From Schistosoma mansoni (lineage: Eukaryota; Platyhelminthes; Trematoda; Strigeidida; Schistosomatidae), in contig NC_031498.1 in the NCBI RefSeq assembly GCF_000237925.1, forward strand, positions 21,926,422 to 21,990,421: a stretch of 64,000 bases of DNA, in the 5' to 3' direction. The notes under the pieces are model-generated. The model worked only from the letters and a program-made list of their open reading frames with translations, was not told where the DNA came from and ran no database searches. Positions 50,201 to 57,087 of the stretch are shown in pieces. Numbering within the stretch: position 1 is the first letter of the stretch; each line of letters opens with the position of its first letter. A program made the position numbers and the translations under genes.

Positions 50201-53200
50201 TCACATATTTCAAAGTCAGTAGGAGAAGTGCCTGTCTGTTCACTCTCAATAATCAATCAAATTTTACTATCACTACCACATATTGATAATGTATTACAAA
50301 AGAAACAGAAATCTAATCAGAAGGGATGTTGTGGATACTATAGTAATTTTAATAGTTGAGATCATGAATCAATTGTAGCTAGACCACTATGGAAAACCGG
50401 GAAGCACTTGAATTTAAGTGAAATTCATTAGTAAATATACATTAACACTAAATTTCTTTAAACGGTTGTAGATTAAATAATTTACAATGAGTTTTATAAA
50501 CTGCCAATATTCTAATAAATAAGTTTAATTGTCTATAATCCACCTCTGTGATGTTTTATTCTATGAAGCAGATTATAAAGGTTATTAAGTGTTTGTTGTA
50601 CAGTTGCATGATTATATATATAATTTATAAGGCTTTACTTTTTTCAAATGTTAATATTGTGAACTTCAATTGACCAGTCTCTACGGTCAAGTGAATGCAT
50701 TGTGAGAGAACTAACTTCATATTATTTTTCTAGTTAATTAGTTTCAGTGTATTTAGATTGTGGTTAACAGTGGAATTGAGGAGACATATTTTCTCCATTC
50801 TAGGAATCATCAGCTGAATATATCTGAATCCCTATTTTGATACTACTAGCAAGTTTAGATGCAAACACTTAGCGTTAGAAACGCTAACGCATTATCTACT
50901 GAATTGCTGAGTTTGGTTAACAACTAATTTGCTCATCATGCATGATGTTCATTATTAAGTGTTTGTCATTTTCACTTGTTGAAATTCAGTACTACAATTA
51001 ATCAATTTTTTTTCCGTACTTTCATCTTGGCTTGTATTGTGGCTTTAAATTTAATTAAAATTTGTTACCAAATATAATATTGAGGCAATCCAATTAGGTT
51101 GCACATATGCTTAAAGGAGATAAACAATTGCAGTCCCTAATACCAATACTACGAAAATACAGACTGTTACAATCATCTCTTTTTCACCCAGAATAGCATG
51201 GTTTTATGTGTGGAACTCATTAATTGGTCAATTTAATGATCATCTGAAACCAGTTAATAACTCTGATATGCTTGATGCTTATTCGATTACTCGGTAAACG
51301 AACGAAGGTCAATGACACAGTGACACGATAGGCTAATCTAATCCGTTGTCCCAGGCCCCACTAACTAGAGGAAGAATTCCAAGGTGAAGTAGGGGAAAAT
51401 ATATTCCGTAAGCAGCCGAAGTACAAGCAATCGTAAGGGGAAAAACCCAAACGTATATGTACAGCGATAAATTGTCCTTGGGCAGCATTACAAAATAGCA
51501 CACTCAAAGATACAACGGACCAATAGCGTTTAAGATATTTTACAGGTGGGAAATTCGACTCGAAGGTGAAAAGAGCGCTTTTGGCGCGAAAACAAAGAAA
51601 TTCAAATTTTTAAAATAAAATTACAAAATTAGGCCATTTACCAAGTAAGTTCTGGGGATTTAACATCTCCAACAATCTCATTGATGTTTTAAGCATCAAG
51701 TAATGTGTTTTAATCTCAATGTGAACATCAACACTGGGATTAAGGTACACTCAGTTAGTGAGTCCCAAAATACAATGAAGCAAACATTTCAACTTCCATT
51801 ACTAGCCATAATTTTAATTTACAAAATTCAATAAAGTTTAGATTTCTTTAATAAAATCTTTTCTATTCATTATTTACATGTTTATTCATTTAGGTAGCAT
51901 GGAAATTATTTCCAAAAGGATTAATCATTGGAGAAATGCCATTATCTATTTCATATGCTTTGAAATTACATGGGAAAACTCGAATATCATCTAGACCATC
52001 GTCTCATCAAGGTTCTATTTATAATTCTCAAATTAATCAAAATTCTTTTATATCAAATTCATCAACAATATCTCTCCCATTAGATCGTCGAAGTAATAAT
52101 ATACCATTAATATATTGTGCATTAGGAACACGTGATAATTTAGACGGATGTGAAGAATTTCTACCTGAAGATATTGTTCATTTAACGTTAACAATAGAAA
52201 AAGGTGTTGACGATGGTACGTTTAAAATGGAAAGATATTATCAAGATGTTTACTTCAATACTAATATTAATAATAGTTTTTCCAAGTAATGTTTTTATAT
52301 AAGGTACTACAATATTCTGTTTAGTTGTATTCAGAACTAGGGATTTAATTTGTAGATCAATTTTATTTCTGTAATGGAGAAAACCAACCGCTTATGAAAT
52401 GGAGATGAAGGATTAATGAACAGTTGTCTTGGTTATATGTGACAGTCAATCATAAGCAATATAGAACCTTCCAAAAATATGCATCGGTCCAAGTTACCAC
52501 ATTTAATCACTACAATAAAATGAAATCATCAACACGAATTGCACATGAGCAGAACTAATAGACAATATAAAAGATTGTGCATAAGACAATATGATTAGAG
52601 AAAAAGAATGAATTCACAGGATAAAAATGTATAAGGAGAATTAAAAATTTAAGATCTAAGGATGGACAAAGAAAGTGAATGGATCTGTAACTCTGTCATC
52701 AATTCTGAACCATGCCACCTAATGTCAGCAACCACTGGTTGAGATAATCTCCCTGACCGCAACCTGGTAGTCTGTATCTACTAACATCGTTTGATCCAAC
52801 AATCAACAGCTTCACTAATTAGTGCCGCGTCTTGGTTGAACTGCCTCTAAATGTTTGCTAAACTACTACACCAGCCAATATCAGGCATCGAAGAAAGCCC
52901 CAAACCTTGAGACAAATGTGTTAATTAAACCAAGTTTAAAGAATATTTGTAGTCTAACTTTACTTACAATGTAAATTATAGCTTTACTCCCAGTTTTTGA
53001 TAACAAGACATCTATATTTTATTGAACTAGAAAATATAACAACGTTCTCACTCTTAATATATCTTAAGATTGATTGAGTTCTTCGATTTTTGCCCAACAA
53101 CATATTACCAACTCAACAGGAAAATTTGGAAGTAGATAAAATAGAACATCAAAAGGATCATTAATATCCTGATGAAGTTCAGAATAAATGTGTACTGAAA

Positions 53201-54182
53201 ACTTTAGTCTTTCTAATAATGAAGCCAAAAATTTCCATGTGCTATGTAGACAATACATTTATCAATATCAAAAGAGCAATGGCATATGGCAGCATTATTG
53301 GGACACAGAATAGAAATAATAAAAGTATCTAGATGATGTGTTTTAAAAAAAATGAACTGATCATTATTATACTTATCTGTGATGAAAATGAACTATTATT
53401 GCTGAGTTCATTTCTACGATTGTGAGTTTTAACGTAAGCGAATTATTACATATTGTTGTATCCCCTGGCGAATTATGAATCATAAATCTGAGGTCCATTT
53501 ATGGACAAATGTAATACGCCTATTCCTATTGGATAGTTGTTAAATAAGTGACCTAATCGTTTCCGTGTTCCTCTTATCATAACCTTTATTTTGACCTTGG
53601 AACTTTTATTATTGATTACTTTCCCCCTAGCTACAGCCACATTGGTCAATTACTGTACAAATGTTATTTTTCTATTTTTGATATATGTGGTCTGTTTGGT
53701 TAGTATATATAACCCAGTATGCTTGTAAATAATGATTCATATTGCTGAGGCTGTTATTTGTGTTCTGGACTTAACGGCTGGGCTAGGCAGATAGGAAGGA
53801 CCGAATAGCACCCAAGACTGCTCGTACGTATTTCCTGTATCATTGGACACATATATATATATATTAAGAGGGCAAATTGATACGTTATAACACATATTCT
53901 AGAACTATTTATCATCCTTTAATCAACCACTGATGCATTATTCTAATGAATCTAAACATACCTACAATATGTGATAATATAGTACCTTTGAACATAATTA
54001 TACTGTTATTTGATTAGTTTCAACTGACTTATTTTACGTATAAACATATATGTATGTAATATTTTATAATTTTTTAAAATTTATTTTGTACAGGACGTTC
54101 CATTCGATCGAATTATACTCGTTGTACTAATTCATCAACATGTTATTCAACGGTAACCAATGCTAGAAAACCTTTCCGTTAA
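31857..54182 (+). CDS. CEP41: Centrosomal protein of 41 kDa (rhodanese-domain), seven exons, ~380 aa
   Basis: A basal-body/ciliary protein needed for tubulin polyglutamylation in cilia; in flukes relevant to ciliated larvae, flame cells or sperm. Exons: 31857-31989, 32049-32198, 32247-32346, 44893-45050, 46586-46776, 51894-52215 and 54094-54182, all GT/AG with matching phases; total 1143 nt, close to human (373 aa). Landmarks match human CEP41: [60 protein letters not shown], then the rhodanese domain [45 protein letters not shown] and [10 protein letters not shown], then [11 protein letters not shown] and FLPEDI. As in human CEP41, the rhodanese loop after DEDERLA has no obvious catalytic cysteine. 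An N-rich linker separates the parts. The 31857 ATG is the simplest start; an acceptor at 31877 with an upstream exon cannot be excluded. Intron 3 (12.5 kb) holds an intact gypsy element. Confidence 0.92.
32400..32550 (+). repeat. Possible tRNA-derived SINE relic
   Basis: GTTCAGTGGAAATTGAGTCA (A-box-like) and CAGGTTCAAATCCC (B-box-like) with SINE spacing inside CEP41 intron 3. No hammerhead is visible. Confidence 0.35.
32640..32890 (+). mobile_element. 5'-truncated LINE 3' end
   Basis: Decayed coding equivalent to the SRVGGCRL...WLETL...MAQNR block (GAGCCGTGTTGCTAGATGCGG, GATAACCAAGATCAG, GACGACGTGGCTCA) followed by a T-rich 3' UTR. A dead fragment inside CEP41 intron 3. Confidence 0.55.
33040..33190 (+). 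repeat. Sm-alpha-like SINE with mutated hammerhead
   Basis: A-box CTCAGTAGATTAGTGGGCAA, B-box GAGTTCCTGTCTC, then TTCAGTTGACAGG...GAGACGAAATGCAGGTCCTG. The GAAA half is preserved. The CTGANGA half reads TTGACAG, so position 8 is A and cleavage is unlikely. Confidence 0.6.
33480..33530. repeat. (ATT)n-rich microsatellite
   Basis: Imperfect ATT/ACT triplet run inside CEP41 intron 3. Confidence 0.7.
33745..33865 (-). repeat. Penelope-like element terminal repeat (pLTR) remnant
   Basis: On the minus strand: CTTGAAAAAGCTTGGACCAG, then CCAGGCGAAACGTTGGATTT. The GCGAAACGTTGG ending is typical of Penelope terminal repeats, where it forms the 3' half of a hammerhead. Flanking AATAGGAATAAT and its complement form a short inverted pair. 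The CTGANGA half is changed. No adjacent coding remains. Confidence 0.5.
33866..36461. other. CEP41 intron 3 sequence, no recognisable feature apart from a possible SINE relic
   Basis: A/T-rich intron DNA. Near 35205-35330 GATCTGAGTCCCAGTGGGATGAAAGC vaguely resembles the hammerhead block of the SINE family; I cannot support more. Confidence 0.35.
36462..36874 (+). repeat. 5' LTR of Mag-like gypsy element
   Basis: 413 bp, TGTTGGGGATG to ACATATCA. TATA box TATAAATA at 36675-36682 is a likely U3/R promoter. It appears identical to the 3' LTR. Confidence 0.95.
36875..36892 (+). other. Putative primer-binding site
   Basis: ATTGGCGACGGGGATGGG directly follows the 5' LTR. TTGGCGACGRGGAT-type sites recur in Mag/SURL gypsy elements. 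The priming tRNA is not identified here. The first in-frame ATG (36888) overlaps this site. Confidence 0.55.
36888..41006 (+). CDS. gag-pol: Gag-Pol polyprotein, intact, ~1372 aa
   Basis: One continuous ORF from the ATG at 36888 (next ATG at 36903, before [12 protein letters not shown]) to the stop ending at 41006. Order: capsid-like region ([16 protein letters not shown]); two zinc knuckles near residues 280-310, the first C-X2-C-X3-H-X4-C (one residue short) and the second canonical [14 protein letters not shown]; protease with QIDTASDVT at about residue 365 (A where G is usual); reverse transcriptase with YLDD at about 649; RNase H ([30 protein letters not shown]); integrase with H-H-C-C (IGHPGIKRM...CAPCQ) and D-D-E ([26 protein letters not shown]); basic C-terminus. 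No stop or frameshift. Gag and Pol are made as one chain with no recoding site. Confidence 0.95.
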   Translation: MGFGNMDPAKVELLLEQQMKLIKMLTETKITTNSQSSSSNPTTTAPSVDGIASSISEFHYDPESNVTFDMWFRRYEDLFRFDFANQDDAWKVRLLLRKLGPSELDKYCNLILPLNPRDRSFSDTVQALSQQFGDNSSLFNTRYRCLKLTMNEDTDFLTHVGIVNRECERFRLKSLTEDQFKALILICSLQSQKFGDIRTRLLSRLDQDPKLTLNDIANEYQRLVNLQNDTTMVQRGVSDRREVHVVQQQTKPVKPAPAIPSSSHSNSVQQAKTNPPAPCWHCGAWHYVRSCPYKQHRCRKCKAVGHKDGFCQNKKPNRPRSTRKSAPKPCTNSLSLVASCQNSTPGERKFITININGHPFRLQIDTASDVTILSQKSWIKMGRPRMATTTQKPRTACGSYLRLLGQLHCDVSFRDSTFTGVCYIAPGDLNLLGLDWFDQLHLADVPLNTVYQLVKQPHDPEAYSKELVTKFSTVFQPVLGRCSAMKATLRLKPGVKPVFRPKRPVPYAALQKVEEELNRLQREGVITPVSYSAWAAPIVVIKKANGTIRICADFSTGLNAALEQHHYPLPVPADLFTMLNGGKFFAKLDLADAYLQVEVAEESRELLTINTHRGLFQYNRLPFGVKTAPSIFQQLMDTILSGIPGVATYLDDILIVATTSEQLRERTTAVLQRVSDNGFRLRPEKCQLFLKSVKYLGFIFDAAGRRPDPENIRAIRTMPTPTNISTLRSFLGLVSYYSAFVPSMHDIRAPLNYLLNKDISWNWTKECENAFCKLKTIISSELLLTHYDPSLPIIVAADASAFGLGAVISHQFPDATEKAIMHASRTLTPAEKKYGQIEKEALALVFAVRRFHKFLYGRRFTLLTDHKPLLAIFGSKSGVPAHSANRLQRWALILLGYDFDIQYRRTQHFGQADALSRLISEHSTTDEEAVIASLSTEDYAQCHLTTAVRALPVSESEIQTASRNDPIIKKTMKYVTNGWPSTKLDGDMKQLYHRRDSLCVVNECLMFGDRVVVPESLRPRVLKQFHIGHPGIKRMKSIARSYAYWPLMDQHIVDLVNKCAPCQQAAKSNAKVPPVPWPQPEHPWSRIHVDFAGPVNGTTYLVVVDAFSKWPEIVPVTPPTTTQTLKHLTELFARNGLPEVIVSDNGSQFTSAQFQEFCKRLTIRHLRSPPYHPQSNGQAERFVDTFKRALIKSKGEGTPVETLQNFLFAYRTTPNDTLPEQKSPAEILMGRRLRTIHNLMMPKTTPPLVQTTSRKLPTYNVGCPVFARDYRANRDPWIEARVVRRIGEVMYEVEVGADRWTRHRNQLRKRLTPERPSTGVKIPLDVLLDTFNLPAVPTQGETQKVDLRSRRWSLRQRRKTVRMQVDPKNVRY
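41005..41015 (+). other. Polypurine tract
   Basis: AAAGGGGGAGG immediately precedes the 3' LTR and overlaps the end of the ORF. Confidence 0.85.
41016..41428 (+). repeat. 3' LTR of Mag-like gypsy element
   Basis: 413 bp, no difference seen from the 5' LTR; followed by the CCTAC target duplication. Confidence 0.95.
41434..43120. other. CEP41 intron 3 sequence, no recognisable feature
   Basis: A/T-rich intron DNA to the right of the gypsy insertion. I see no exon or repeat. Confidence 0.4.
43124..44190 (-). mobile_element. Penelope-like element remnant, family 2
   Basis: Minus-strand debris of a Penelope-like retroelement. In order: [11 protein letters not shown], then [13 protein letters not shown] (YIDD RT box at about 44026-44012), then [12 protein letters not shown], ending in RT-thumb and linker pieces ([13 protein letters not shown]-like [12 protein letters not shown]), and a C-terminus [14 protein letters not shown]... 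[16 protein letters not shown] (43330-43150) typical of the GIY-YIG endonuclease tail. Stops and frameshifts are frequent, and the GIY-YIG core itself is not clear. The family differs from the element at 55739-57190. Confidence 0.75.
44184..44229. repeat. (TA)n microsatellite
   Basis: About 23 uninterrupted TA dinucleotides, adjacent to the Penelope-like remnant. Confidence 0.95.
44560..44700 (+). repeat. Sm-alpha-like SINE with near-complete hammerhead
   Basis: GTTCAAGTCTGTG (B-box-like), then CAACTGATGAGTCTCAAATAAG, with perfect CTGATGA, and a downstream ATCCTGGATTCC stem I strand. The second core block reads GCAA in place of GAAA, so catalysis is probably lost. It lies 190 bp upstream of CEP41 exon 4. 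Confidence 0.65.
45051..46585 (+). other. CEP41 intron 4; possible antisense solo LTR at 45560-45940
   Basis: Most of the intron is featureless A/T-rich DNA. The 45560-45940 segment is strikingly C-rich on the plus strand (many CACAA/AACAC words) with GGGGAATATATAACAC, which on the minus strand looks like an LTR promoter region. I find no partner copy in the window. An (ATT)n run is at 46490-46535. Confidence 0.3.
46980..47740 (+). other. CEP41 intron 5, 5' part; possible SINE relic
   Basis: Around 47440-47490, TGCTAAGGAGTCCTAATATAG and AAGAAACAAC resemble the hammerhead region of the SINE family but are heavily decayed. Nothing else is recognised. Confidence 0.3.
47750..48470 (-). mobile_element. 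APE-type LINE 3' remnant
   Basis: The minus strand reads [70 protein letters not shown] and [13 protein letters not shown], the C-terminal region of an APE-type LINE, with breaks. Its tail lies toward 47750. The same tail recurs at 52590-52920 and 57305-57500. Confidence 0.75.
48600..49170 (+). repeat. Unidentified interspersed repeat, copy 1
   Basis: The segment containing CTTCTCGTGGCGGGGGTGCTG through GGTCACCGGCTACCATGGG to an A/T-rich tail (CTGAATAAATG) reappears, antisense and 5'-truncated, at 62284-62697. A/T tail plus 5' truncation suggests a retroposon (SINE or LINE end). A 101-codon frame at 48803-49108 is probably incidental. Confidence 0.6.
49404..49819 (-). repeat. Sm-alpha-like SINE, nearly complete, minus strand
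   Basis: On the minus strand: leader ending ATTGGTTGAAGTTAGACATT, A-box CGGCTCAGTGGTCTATCGG, B-box CTGGGTTCGAATCTCG, hammerhead (49501-49457), then GGTTTTCCATAGTGGTCTAG and an end block CTCATGATTTCGAC. The upstream side of the same unit carries the complementary block (ATGATTTCAACTATG), so it has terminal-inverted-repeat-like ends. It runs into the 200-N gap. Confidence 0.75.
49457..49501 (-). ncRNA. Hammerhead ribozyme motif, core intact (GUA cleavage site)
   Basis: Minus-strand stem I GCACTG, core CTGAGGA, stem II GTCC/GGAC with loop CACAATA, GAAA, tiny self-complementary stem III ACGGCCGT, cleavage triplet GTA, and stem I return strand CAGTGC. All invariant core bases are present; GUA is a permitted NUH site. 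Confidence 0.65.
49820..50019. other. Assembly gap (200 N)
   Basis: Exactly 200 unknown bases. The left flank (GGTTTTGTGGAGATTTCAGTA) and right flank (TACTGAAATCTCCACAAAACC) are reverse complements, so the gap falls between inverted SINE ends. Open frames crossing it are meaningless. Confidence 0.98.
50310..50406 (-). repeat. SINE terminal fragment
   Basis: Contains ATCAGAAGGGATGTTGTGG, TAGTTGAGATCATGAATCAA and GCTAGACCACTATGGAAAAC: the end block of the hammerhead-bearing SINE without its body. Confidence 0.65.
50407..51263. other. CEP41 intron 5, no recognisable feature
   Basis: A/T-rich intron sequence between the SINE fragment and the solo LTR. Confidence 0.4.
51264..51674 (-). repeat. 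Antisense solo LTR of the Mag-like gypsy family
   Basis: Over its 411 bp this is the reverse complement of the 413-bp LTRs at 36462 and 41016, clearly diverged: TGATATG at one end, GGGGATTTAACATCTCCAACA at the other, with shared AAAAGAGCGCTTTTGGCGCG in the middle. Flanks AACTC and ATCTC could be a decayed 5-bp duplication. It arose by LTR-LTR recombination of an older insertion. Confidence 0.88.
51685..51830 (+). repeat. Degenerate Sm-alpha-like SINE fragment
   Basis: GTGAACATCAACACTGGGAT, then CACTCAGTTAGTGAGTCCCAA: the hammerhead region with a broken core (TTAGTGAG) and no GAAA. It lies just upstream of CEP41 exon 6. Confidence 0.5.
52590..52920 (-). mobile_element. 5'-truncated LINE 3' end
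   Basis: Minus-strand CTACCAGGTTGCGGTCAGGG, CTCAACCAGTGG and TAGGTGGCATGGTTCAGAA correspond to the LPGWGPRD...NQWLETLGDMAQN block, followed by the tail shared with 47750 and 57305. Confidence 0.6.
53454..53860 (+). repeat. LTR-like repeat (solo), family shared with 7300-7530
   Basis: Begins TGTTGTATCCCCTGG; contains TAGTATATATAACCCAG (TATA) and then GTAAATAATGATTC, followed by GGCTGGGCTAGGCAGATAGG. The 3' half matches 7300-7530. No internal element is adjacent, so a solo LTR is the best guess. It lies in CEP41 intron 6. Confidence 0.5.
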
Positions 54183-54186
54183 TAAA
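54181..54186 (+). terminator. Polyadenylation signal overlapping the CEP41 stop codon
   Basis: CGTTAATAAAG: the stop TAA at 54180-54182 overlaps AATAAA at 54181-54186. Other A-rich signals follow (AAATAAACTG near 54203). Which is used is unknown. Confidence 0.4.
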
Positions 54187-54990
54187 GAAAAAAACACACA
54201 AACAAATAAACTGAGAATTCAAATATTCAAAAACAAATATCACTCTGTGAAAATATAATTATATTGTGATAATATTAAGTATTAACGGTTTGTATTTCTG
54301 TAAACAGTAAAACAGAAACATAAATTATGGTTTGTAAATGCTTTGTTGTATAATGTATATGTCAAAAGAGTTTAATCGTGGTTTGTGATTGTTGCTAGAA
54401 ACATCTTCATCTTTTAATCTACCACCTACCAGGATAACAAATGTAATACAAAAGGATATGGATAAATATGATGTGTTTAAATTAAACCTCATCCATTTTT
54501 TTTGTTATATTAACTGTATCTCTCTTAAATACCAAATGTTTTAATCTAACTATCCTCATTTATTCAGTTCACGTGTTTACTTCCTCTTCTTTCTTTCTTT
54601 CCCTTTTAATCACATATTCATTATTATGTTCATTTTCTTTTTTAATTATTTTTTTACCGGTTAAATAACATTACTTCTATATATATATTTTTCAGTTTTT
54701 GATCAGTTACATTTCATTGTGTAATTGTTTGTTTACCCCATACGCTCACTTATTCTCTCTTTTATATATATATAAAAATTTTAATATTGAATTTGTTTTA
54801 ACTGATTAGTTTTATTAAAATGAACCATTTCTTGTTTTAGTTGTTTTAAAAAAAAGTGTTTAAATATTTCATTATTTTAAAACAATAATGGATAAATAAG
54901 AAAATAATCAAAAGAAAATTGATTTGTTTTTACTTATTGTAAATGGTGTTGTTATAAGTGAATTTCCATTATAATGTTTTTACATATCTA
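54187..54990. other. CEP41 3' UTR/intergenic, no recognisable feature
   Basis: A/T-rich DNA with short TA runs (54680-54690, 54763-54775). Confidence 0.4.
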
Positions 54991-54994
54991 ATAT

Positions 54995-55340
54995 AATTGA
55001 AATCATGAGTTAATTGAAGCTAGACCACCATGGAAAACCTGGAAGTACTGGACGGCCAGGTGTATTGGGAGATATCAACTCACTGAAGACATTGGTGAAA
55101 TGGTTGCTCAACTTGGTGGATTGTTTGAAGTTAGACATTAACATCGTTGGATGCCGGCTCAGTGGTCTATCGGTTAAGTGCTCGCGCGCGAGACTGGTAG
55201 GTCCTGGGTTCGAATCTCGGGAGGCGGGATCGTGGATGTGCACTGCTGAGGAGTCCCACAACAGGGCGAAACGGCCGTCTAGTGCTCTCAGGTTTTCCAT
55301 AGTGGTCTAGCTTTAATTGACTCATGATTTCAACTATCCA
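54995..55340 (+). repeat. Complete Sm-alpha-like SINE with intact hammerhead and inverted ends
   Basis: Starts TTGAAATCATGAGTTAATTG + AAGCTAGACCACC and ends with the complementary GGTCTAGCTTTAATTGAC + TCATGATTTCAA, giving terminal inverted repeats of about 60 bp that extend into the hammerhead 3' strand. Inside: leader TTGAAGTTAGACATTAACA, A-box CGGCTCAGTGGTCTATCGG (55155-55173), B-box GGTTCGAATCTC (55208-55219), hammerhead (55240-55285). tRNA-like promoter boxes and a hammerhead are the known combination in schistosome Sm-alpha retroposons. Confidence 0.82.
55240..55285 (+). ncRNA. Hammerhead ribozyme motif, core intact (GUC cleavage site)
   Basis: Stem I GCACTG (55240-55245); core CTGAGGA (55246-55252); stem II GTCC/GGGC with one wobble; GAAA (55268-55271); stem III ACGG/CCGT without loop (55271-55278); GTC cleavage after C55279; stem I return TAGTGC (55280-55285). 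All invariant positions are present. The very short stem III implies best activity as a dimer or with extra contacts, as known for the family. Confidence 0.75.
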
Positions 55341-55738
55341 CAAACAACACCATATCTAATATAAATTGAATCATGTTTATAATGAATTGGTACTTTAACA
55401 TAATCTATTGTTTGAACTGTTTCATGTAGATGCAGATTAAGAAAATAATAAAAAAAATATAACGAGGTAAAATGTATACTAACTGATATCCTTATGTCGA
55501 CAGACATAAATAGTATGTAACACCAATCAGAGGTTGAATGCCTGGCAGTAGAATGTTCAGAAGATCGAATCGAATAGAACGGTAATGTAAATAGAAAGAA
55601 ATTGTGAATTGGAAGAATCATACGTAATATGAAGTACAATTCATGGAAGAATTGCAAGTGAAGTATTTAGTGTATGTAGGTATCATTACCAAGTTTTGAT
55701 TTGATAATTTTGAATAAATTGAGCATTGGGTGGATTGT

Positions 55739-55841
55739 TATAAATAAATAATATATTTGTAATATCCCAATGAGTAGAAAAATTAGATTTTCTAACGTTT
55801 CGTGACTCAGTGTAAGCCACTTCTTCAGAGAATAAATAACC
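55739..55841 (-). repeat. Penelope pLTR, downstream copy (sense with the element)
   Basis: Reverse complement of 57088-57190. It contains the GAAGAAGTGGCTTACACTGA and GTCACGAAACGTTAG blocks of the hammerhead-like motif. Confidence 0.85.
55791..55833 (-). ncRNA. Hammerhead-like motif in Penelope pLTR
   Basis: Minus strand: stem I TTCT, CTGAAGA, one extra A, stem II GTGGCTT with a 3' strand GAGTCAC (outer pairs good, inner end mismatched), GAAA, ACGT stem III, GTT cleavage triplet, AGAA. The extra A before stem II departs from consensus. Confidence 0.4.
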
Positions 55842-56087
55842 AAATTAACATTAATCCAAGTTTAAATAGTACAACGGAACAATCCAAGAATATTAGGTGA
55901 TCAATCAAAAACAGGTCTGAATAAATCAATGTCAAGTCATTTCATTTCGGTTAAAGTGATTAATAAAGGATATGTATGCAATTTTGTGTGTATGTATGCA
56001 TTGTTAATGACGAAAAATGTGTGACCTTTGTAATGACAAAGGATAGAGTTTAATTTGTAATGTAATGGTGTGAAATTGTAAATAATA

Positions 56088-57087
56088 TTAGACTGGTTGA
56101 CTAGGATAGATAGTCCAGGTGGGATGTATGGTAAGGCCTTCTTTTCTATTGAGGGCAGTGGGATTAAGCATTATATGGAAAGCTTCAGCTACTCTTCTTT
56201 CTTTGTGATTGGAAAAACCTTTCTGTAGTATTTTGATGTTTTTGAAATCAATTTGATGATTATTGAAAATGGCATGAACCGCTAATGCCGATTTAATTTG
56301 AAGTCTATCTAGTTCTACAGGATTATTAGGAGGTTTCTTTGTGTACCTAATATGTTCTTTGGCGCGAGTCATGATTTCGCGAGATGACTCTCCAATATAG
56401 AAAGCATCACAGTCGACACAACCTAATTTGTAGACGCAGTTCTGTGTAGACATGAATGGTATCTTTTCTTTTAATCGAACTAAAGTATTTCGAAGAGTGT
56501 TCGTTGTGTTGTAATATACTTTAATTCTGTGTTGTTTTAAGATTCTTTGGAGTTCTTCAGTTGTGCCATGACGGTATGGTAAAACTGCAGTACCAATCCA
56601 TGGCATTTCATTCGAATTATTGTTATCATTACGTGCTGAATTGTCTTGTTTTAATATACTTCTGATAATCTTCATCGGAAAATTATTAAATTGTAAGATG
56701 CTAATTATATTCTTTTGTTCTTTTAGTTTGTCCTTTTCTGAAGTGATGATTTTATTGGCTCTTCTAAAAAGATTTAAGGCTAACGAGATTTTAGCACTGA
56801 AAAGATGTGCTGAATGGAAGTCGATGTAACGATTAGAGTGTGTAGGCTTTCGGTAGATGGATACATTTAGAACTCCATTTATATTTCTTTTCACTAAACA
56901 ATCTAAGAACGGAAGCTCACCATGTTCATTTTCATTCTCATTCGTGAATTTGATATGAGATGAAAGTGTATTTATCTGTTTTGAAAATGATCTTAGATGC
57001 GTCTTTTTTATCACTACAAATGTGTCATCTACATATCTAAGCCAAATTCGTGGTTTAATGTGGTTGGTGAAAATCTTTGATTCTATG
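56088..57087 (-). pseudogene. Penelope-like polyprotein: RT C-terminus plus GIY-YIG endonuclease
   Basis: An open frame of about 333 codons without its own start (the first residues come from truncated RT). It begins ESKIFTNHIKPRIWL, then RYVDDTFVVIKK with the RT catalytic box YVDD (57037-57024), then LPFLDCLVKRN and YRKPTHSNRYIDFHS, the conserved block after the palm. RT thumb and linker follow. The endonuclease domain is CVYKLGCVDCDAFYIGESSR, with the paired cysteines before the YIG of GIY-YIG and a following RAKEH, and ends at the TAA at 56088. No internal stop. A functional element would need the missing RT N-terminal half. Such proteins prime cDNA at nicked DNA. Confidence 0.9.

Noticed and set aside
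55155-55220. tRNA gene
   Set aside because: A- and B-box sequences are present at 55 kb and in other copies, but no cloverleaf can be drawn and the hammerhead tail marks them as SINEs.
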